Source: Accumulibacter sp. (GTDB lineage Bacteria; Pseudomonadota; Gammaproteobacteria; Burkholderiales; Rhodocyclaceae). Taken from it: a stretch of DNA of 11,166 nt. The DNA is taken from positions 1 to 11,166 of the forward strand of contig JAISQQ010000284.1 in the NCBI GenBank assembly GCA_031274075.1, in the 5' to 3' direction. The notes beneath the pieces were generated by a model. It had not been told where the DNA came from. It ran no database searches and was given only the letters and a program-made list of their open reading frames with translations. Position numbers and translations under genes: made by a program. This document shows, piece after piece, positions 8,078 through 11,166 of the stretch; within the stretch, counting starts at the first letter, position 1, and every line of letters begins with the position of its first letter.

Positions 8078-9082
8078 CTATTTTTTGCCGATATCCGCAT
8101 ATACCTGATCGCGAAATGCCGTCAGGCCAAGGATGTTGTAAGCCTGGATGCTGCTTGCCTTAAAGGCGGCAATATCAAGTTCCGAGCGTGGTATCACTTT
8201 GATGCCACCTTCTATCAAGGCCTGCTTGCTTGAATCCGTCTGCTGCGCCAGGGCATGGGTCGCACGCTCGCCGGCTTTGTTGCACTCGTCGATCAGGATC
8301 TTCTGATAATCGGCGGGTAGCTTTTTCAACCAGGCTTCACTGACGACCATCGCATTCAGTTGAAAGATATGTCCGGTTTCCATGACATAGCTGACAACTT
8401 CCGATAGCTTTAGATTTTTGGCGGCGTTGTAGGGCAATTCGCAGCCGTCGACGACTTTCGACTGGATACCGGTGTAAATCTCACCGTATGGCAAGGGCGT
8501 CGCCTTGCAGCCCATCGCATTGACGCTTTCGGCCCAGATGGGGGCTGGGGCGGAGCGGATCAACATTCCCTTCATTTCGGTTGGATTTTTGGCAATCTTG
8601 TTGGCGAAAACGTGACGCTGCCCTTGGATCCAATTGAAAGAAATATGGGCAATACCGAATTTTTGGGCCAGTTCTTCGTTCAGTTTCTTGATCGTCGCCG
8701 ATCCTTGCAACTTGAACGCTTCTTCGAGATTGTCGACAAAGAAAGGTGCGTTGACTACGCTCAAGCCATTTACGTAGGAACCGAGCCGCGCAAAGTCGGT
8801 CTGCCAACCAACGTTGGCACCCTGACGTATTTGTTCGAGGACGTCTTCTTCTGAACCAAGCTGGGAACTTGGGTAGATTTCGATAAGAATGTCTCCGTTT
8901 GTTGCCTTTGAAACAGCTTCCGCCCATTCCCGCATATGTACGGTATATATGTCTTGTTCAGTAAGGGCATGTCCGAAGCGCAGGGTAAAAGACGGCTTTT
9001 TATCCGCCGCTTCGCCATTCAGGGGTGCCATGACGAGACAAGAACAGACGATGGCGAAGAACCCAAGCCAAGATTTTTTCAT
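8078..9082 (-). CDS. dctP: TRAP transporter periplasmic solute-binding protein, DctP type
   Basis: The 334-residue protein begins with a Sec signal peptide (MKK, a hydrophobic core to about residue 20, and likely cleavage after GEA at 25). The mature part is a complete DctP-family binding protein: LRFGHALTE at 34-42, YPSSQLGSEEDVLEQIRQG at 70-88, and ISFNW at 147-151. The conserved substrate-carboxylate arginine is likely R176 in LIRSAPAPIW, followed by PLPYGEIYTGIQSKVVDGCE at 196-215. It captures an organic or sugar acid in the periplasm for DctQM; the ligand cannot be named from sequence. The start has GGAGG 7 nt upstream. It lies downstream of the epimerase gene, separated by a terminator-like hairpin. 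Confidence 0.95.
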   Translation of the reverse strand: MKKSWLGFFAIVCSCLVMAPLNGEAADKKPSFTLRFGHALTEQDIYTVHMREWAEAVSKATNGDILIEIYPSSQLGSEEDVLEQIRQGANVGWQTDFARLGSYVNGLSVVNAPFFVDNLEEAFKLQGSATIKKLNEELAQKFGIAHISFNWIQGQRHVFANKIAKNPTEMKGMLIRSAPAPIWAESVNAMGCKATPLPYGEIYTGIQSKVVDGCELPYNAAKNLKLSEVVSYVMETGHIFQLNAMVVSEAWLKKLPADYQKILIDECNKAGERATHALAQQTDSSKQALIEGGIKVIPRSELDIAAFKASSIQAYNILGLTAFRDQVYADIGKK

Positions 9083-9144
9083 TTTATTTCCTCCATGTAA
9101 AAAAAAGACTGTTTCTGGTGAATAGATCCAAGATTACGTAAATA

Positions 9145-9172
9145 ATCATACGCTGCAAAAAACTGGCCTGAA
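9145..9172 (-). promoter_or_regulatory. candidate promoter for dctPQM
   Basis: On the minus strand TTCAGG (9172-9167) and TATGAT (9150-9145, 5 of 6 matches to the sigma-70 -10 box) are separated by 16 nt. This lies in the 119-nt gap between the epimerase gene and dctP. The -35 box is weak and overlaps the terminator-like hairpin. A local promoter would make sense if that hairpin stops upstream transcription. This is prediction only. Confidence 0.25.
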
Positions 9173-9186
9173 TTGCAATTCGAGGC
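9157..9186 (-). terminator. candidate intrinsic terminator or attenuator after the epimerase gene
   Basis: On the minus strand, 15 nt after the epimerase stop, GCCT-C-GAATTGCAATTC-AGGC forms a stem of 8 bp with one bulged base and a TGCA loop. The core GAATTGCAATTC is a perfect 12-nt palindrome. Three bases later comes a run of six T. This is the layout of a moderate rho-independent terminator. It would partly or fully separate the epimerase transcript from dctPQM. Confidence 0.5.
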
Positions 9187-9201
9187 TAAGGTTTGGAGCA
9201 T

Positions 9202-9891
9202 TTACAGGCCGACCGCTTCTTCGAGCGTTCGCTGGAAGCGCCGGCAGGCTTCGACGTTGCCGTCTGGCTGCCGTAGCACGGTGTAAATACCCGTGACATA
9301 GATTTCGGCGCCCCGTCGTGCGCATTCGATGGCATTGGGAGTATCGATGCCGCCGTCGATGGAGATCAGGAAATTCAAGCCGTGTTTCTCGCGCAGCGCG
9401 ACCAGCTCGGAAACTCGGGGTAAGCTGTCGACCATGAAGCGCTGTCCGGCGTAGCCAGGCTCGACCGTCATCAACACTACGTAATCAAGGAAACGGATGA
9501 GTGGCTCAAGCACGCTGATCGGCTGGCTCGGATTGATGACCACCCCAGCCTTCATCCCCCGTTCTCTGATGGTAGCCAGTACACGGCGCGAGAAATTGGT
9601 CGCGTCCATATGGAAGCTGACCCAATCGGCCCGATTTTCCGCGAGCTGAGACAGATAATCCATCGGATCAGTGACCATGAGATGCACATCAACCTCGATC
9701 GCCGGATACTGCTGTTTCAACTCGCCGACCACACGGATCGGCAAGCACAGATTCGGCACATAGTGGCCATCCATGATGTCGACGTGGAACCACGGTACGC
9801 CTGCCTGAGCCAGTTCCTCGACCTCGCGGCCGAAGTCGAGTAATCCCAGGTTGGCCAAGGAAGGCGCATTGATGATACGGGAAGCCCCCAT
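9202..9891 (-). CDS. rpe: sugar-phosphate 3-epimerase, Rpe/AlsE family
   Basis: This 229-residue cytoplasmic TIM-barrel enzyme belongs to the ribulose-phosphate 3-epimerase family, which inverts C3 of ketose phosphates with a divalent metal. Metal and catalytic residues are all present: H36 and D38 in FHVDIMDGHYVPN, H70 in VHLMV, and D179 in SIDGGI. The phosphate loop MTVEPGYAGQRF (141-152) resembles the MTVDPGFAGQ of allulose-6-phosphate epimerase AlsE more than the VNPGFGGQ of housekeeping Rpe. The late GIYTVLRQ replaces the usual GSAIF-type motif. The start at 9891 follows GGAG 9 nt upstream and gives the family N terminus. The open frame continues 37 codons further into the broken dctP, which I reject. 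It precedes dctPQM, suggesting a catabolic rather than a Calvin-cycle role. The exact substrate is unknown. Confidence 0.88.
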   Translation of the reverse strand: MGASRIINAPSLANLGLLDFGREVEELAQAGVPWFHVDIMDGHYVPNLCLPIRVVGELKQQYPAIEVDVHLMVTDPMDYLSQLAENRADWVSFHMDATNFSRRVLATIRERGMKAGVVINPSQPISVLEPLIRFLDYVVLMTVEPGYAGQRFMVDSLPRVSELVALREKHGLNFLISIDGGIDTPNAIECARRGAEIYVTGIYTVLRQPDGNVEACRRFQRTLEEAVGL

Positions 9892-9956
9892 AGTTTTTTT
9901 CTCCAGTGTTATCCGACCATTCCCAGTAGGATTTTCGAGTGTCGCAGCAAATGATG

Positions 9957-10442
9957 TCAACATATTTGCCGATTTATGCCAGGAATTTTTTGACTTGACC
10001 ACCAGTTGAAGGAGAGTATCTGGAAACCGGCGGTGTCATGCAAACGCTTGCTCCATTCGGCAAATACCGGAGCCAGGGTGAATTTGCGTATCTCGTCGAA
10101 ATTGCTGACCAGGTAAGGAGCGATCATGATGCCGAATTCCTTGACGAAGCCCTCCAGGCGCGTGCCGTCGGTGATCAGCGCCACGGCGTCGCCGGCGCGG
10201 ATCTGTTCGACGACGTCCTCGTCGGAGCCGAGCTGCCTCGCCGGATAGGTCCGGACTTCGATGCGCCCGTTGGTGCGCGCCTCGATGTTCTTCTTGAACT
10301 CCAACAAACCCTTGTACATCGGGTCATCCGCGACCTGCGAGGTGCTCACCCTCAGACTGAACTCCGCCGCGCCGGCGTGGAAGGCCAGCATGGACAAGGG
10401 AAACGCGGCCAGCAGCAGCGCCGATTTAAAAGACACTTTCAT
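9957..10442 (-). pseudogene. truncated TRAP binding protein (dctP 5' fragment)
   Basis: The frame encodes 161 residues against about 330 for an intact DctP. It starts with a good signal peptide (MKVSFKSALLLAAFPLSMLA, likely cleavage after AGA) and continues with family sequence such as YPARQLGSDEDVVEQIRAG. This parallels residues 70-88 of the intact DctP nearby. Homology runs to ILSFNWW (near residue 148), after which a short AT-rich, non-homologous tail leads to a stop. The second lobe, including the substrate arginine region, is absent. The body is GC-rich like the mrp genes, unlike the tail. Only 65 nt separate its stop from the epimerase start. Export of a non-binding N-terminal lobe is possible, but function is unlikely. 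Confidence 0.85.
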
Positions 10443-10444
10443 TT

Positions 10445-10453
10445 CCCCCCCCC
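10445..10453 (-). repeat. G9 homopolymer between Shine-Dalgarno and start of the broken dctP
   Basis: On the minus strand AAGGAG is followed by T, nine G and AA before the ATG at 10442. This puts the Shine-Dalgarno about 12 nt from the start, longer than ideal. A run of this length is prone to slippage, and gain or loss of bases would change spacing without affecting the reading frame. Confidence 0.6.
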
Positions 10454-10520
10454 ACTCCTTTTCAAAAGACACCCTACGAATAATCCGGTGCTTCGACCGG
10501 TATCTCTCTGTAACTACTCT

Positions 10521-10557
10521 TGTTGGTATGGTAACAGACTTTTTCATTTTTGCGCAA
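10521..10557 (-). promoter_or_regulatory. weak promoter and operator candidate upstream of the broken dctP
   Basis: On the minus strand TTGCGC (10557-10552) and TACCAT (10533-10528) stand 18 nt apart as poor -35/-10 boxes. The TACCAT overlaps TGTTACCATACCAACA (10536-10521), which has TGTT/AACA ends and two GGTA-like half sites. It loosely resembles operators of FCD-type GntR regulators that control sugar-acid operons. A small hairpin, CCGGT with ACCGG at 10485-10500, lies in the presumed leader. All of this is weak pattern matching. Confidence 0.2.
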
Positions 10558-10707
10558 GGGAAATTTGCGCGGATTGGAAAAATTTTGCGGAACGGTTCCT
10601 GCTTGGTCTTTTACCTGCCGTTCCGGCCCGACGCCGACGACGTTCGCGGGACCGCTGCGAGGCTTCGCGGGCGCGTCCTTGTATGGTAATCGCGCCATGC
10701 CGCCATT

Positions 10708-10821
10708 TCACGCGCCTCCTGCCGAAATGACCTTGAGCGCTTCGTAACACGCTCCCATCGTGTGGTAATCCGACTTGTTGTTGTAGGACTTTCTCTCGTC
10801 GTAGCGGACGTTTTCCCTGGA
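10708..10821 (-). pseudogene. C-terminal coding remnant of an unrecognised protein
   Basis: A 37-codon stretch ending in a TGA at 10708 has balanced protein-like composition (RENVRYDERKSYNNKSDYHT, then MGACYEALKVIS) and GC-ending codons in one frame. The other frames here give only Arg/Ser-rich shadows. Upstream the frame runs straight into a palindromic repeat at 10823, as if the gene body had been removed there. I do not recognise the family. It could also be a chance open frame. Confidence 0.35.
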
Positions 10822-10822
10822 C

Positions 10823-10861
10823 AGCCCGCATAGGTTGAGGTGAGTGGAGCGAACTCCAACA
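10823..10861 (-). repeat. 39-nt dispersed repeat, inverted copy
   Basis: It begins AGCCCGCATAG and ends AGCGAACTCCAACA. It matches the reverse complement of 10958-10996 at 31 of 39 positions, including the first 11 and last 6 bases. The internal TTG...CCAA portion is itself an imperfect palindrome. The two copies face each other across 96 nt. Confidence 0.7.
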
Positions 10862-10957
10862 AAACAAGGGGGATGCCTCACCCCATTCGGGCGGGGATGG
10901 ATACGAGACACTTGGGCGGTGGAGGAAGTGACGATGACGGCAGGGGAAAGGGGATGA

Positions 10958-10996
10958 TGTTGGGGTTCGCTTTGCTTACTCCAAGCTATGCGGGCT
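10958..10996 (+). repeat. 39-nt dispersed repeat, right copy
   Basis: It begins TGTTGGGGTTCGC and ends CCAAGCTATGCGGGCT. It pairs with the inverted copy at 10823-10861. Its end also matches the left copy at 6089-6127, in the same orientation, across the TRAP block. Confidence 0.7.
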
Positions 10997-10998
10997 GA

Positions 10999-11082
10999 TC
11001 AGAGGACAGAAGACAGAGGACGGAAGACAGTAATGTTTGCGGGCACGAAGCGCCCGGTAACTGAACGTCTTCTGTCCTCTGA
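10999..11082. repeat. tandem plus inverted 14-16 nt repeat
   Basis: TCAGAGGACAGAAGAC (10999-11014) is followed directly by a second, one-mismatch copy of its 14-nt core (11015-11028). The exact reverse complement of the 16-mer lies at 11067-11082. A transcript could fold into a 16-bp stem, with the second tandem copy as an alternative partner. The 52-nt loop holds a smaller CGGGC/GCCCG stem near 11039-11056. No coding potential is seen. This resembles low-complexity intergenic minisatellites of proteobacteria. Confidence 0.7.
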
Positions 11083-11089
11083 ACTGTAG

Positions 11090-11121
11090 GTTGGGTAAGC
11101 CGCGTAGCGGCGCAACCCGAC
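11090..11121. repeat. GTTGGG...CAACCC palindromic intergenic repeat
   Basis: GTTGGGTAA, then GCCGC-GTA-GCGGC, then CAACCCGAC form an imperfect hairpin. The perfect inner 5-bp stem has a 3-nt loop and the outer arms are nearly complementary. Short palindromes of this GTTGGGT/ACCCAAC type are common between proteobacterial genes. No T-tract follows on either strand. Confidence 0.5.
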
Positions 11122-11166
11122 ATTCGTCCGTCCGGTGCAAAACGCCGCCTGATTTGATGAACGATC

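Larger units (their letters stand above)
10443..11166. other. 724-nt region without an intact gene
   Basis: Besides the sites listed separately, 10558-10707 is GC-rich sequence in which I see no supported gene or signal. Bases 10862-10957 hold a short CCCC/GGGG inverted repeat near 10880-10896 and otherwise nothing recognisable. Bases 11122-11166 show nothing. Open frames here are short and have shadow-like composition. Confidence 0.6.

Noticed and set aside
7957..8233. Short + strand frames in the dctP-dctQ spacer
   Set aside because: No Shine-Dalgarno or protein-like pattern, and they overlap the dctP 3' end.
9134..9141. TTACGTAA palindrome between epimerase and dctP
   Set aside because: Only 8 bp, expected by chance in AT-rich spacer, with no second site.
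9892..10002. 37-codon upstream extension of the epimerase
   Set aside because: It overlaps the broken dctP in another frame, shows no homology, and the internal ATG at 9891 has a Shine-Dalgarno and the family N terminus.
10443..10547. Upstream ATG extension of the truncated dctP
   Set aside because: It would place 35 charged residues before an evident signal peptide; the start at 10442 is the natural one.
10823..11121. CRISPR array
   Set aside because: The repeats are few, imperfect, palindromic and unevenly spaced, with no regular spacers and no cas genes.

Overview
The window looks like chromosomal DNA of a GC-rich proteobacterium, probably a beta- or gammaproteobacterium. This rests on a six-gene Mrp antiporter operon with a fused MrpA-MrpB subunit, a DctPQM-type TRAP transporter, and short palindromic intergenic repeats of a kind common in those groups. 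The assignment is an inference; no rRNA or other phylogenetic marker is present.

Bases 39-6062 (+ strand) hold a complete, tightly packed Mrp/Mnh/Pha monovalent cation/proton antiporter operon: mrpA(B), C, D, E, F, G. Most junctions are 1- or 4-nt overlaps. The only real gap, between mrpC and mrpD, is filled exactly by a 21-codon reading frame that overlaps both neighbours by 4 nt and has a strong Shine-Dalgarno. The seven Mrp functions (B is fused to A) form one membrane complex that exchanges Na+ or K+ for protons.

Bases 6136-10442 (- strand) hold a convergent, visibly more AT-rich block. In transcription order it has a truncated dctP (signal peptide plus about the first 145 residues of a TRAP binding protein), an AlsE/Rpe-type sugar-phosphate 3-epimerase, a candidate intrinsic terminator, and a complete TRAP transporter dctP-dctQ-dctM with a strong hairpin between dctP and dctQ. 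The likely role is uptake of an organic or sugar acid, with the epimerase acting on a phosphorylated sugar in the same or a neighbouring pathway. The broken dctP suggests that an older TRAP operon was disrupted and its promoter end joined to the epimerase-TRAP block.

Bases 10443-11166 contain no intact gene. They hold a weak promoter/operator candidate, a G9 tract between the Shine-Dalgarno and start of the broken dctP, the C-terminal coding remnant of an unrecognised protein, two related 39-nt repeats in inverted orientation, an inverted and tandem 14-16 nt repeat, and a GTTGGG...CAACCC hairpin. A diverged copy of the 39-nt repeat lies at 6089-6127, so members of one repeat family flank the TRAP block on both sides. 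I did not find a wholly new system. The most notable points are the chimeric TRAP locus, its repeat boundaries, and the coupling mini-ORF in the mrp operon.
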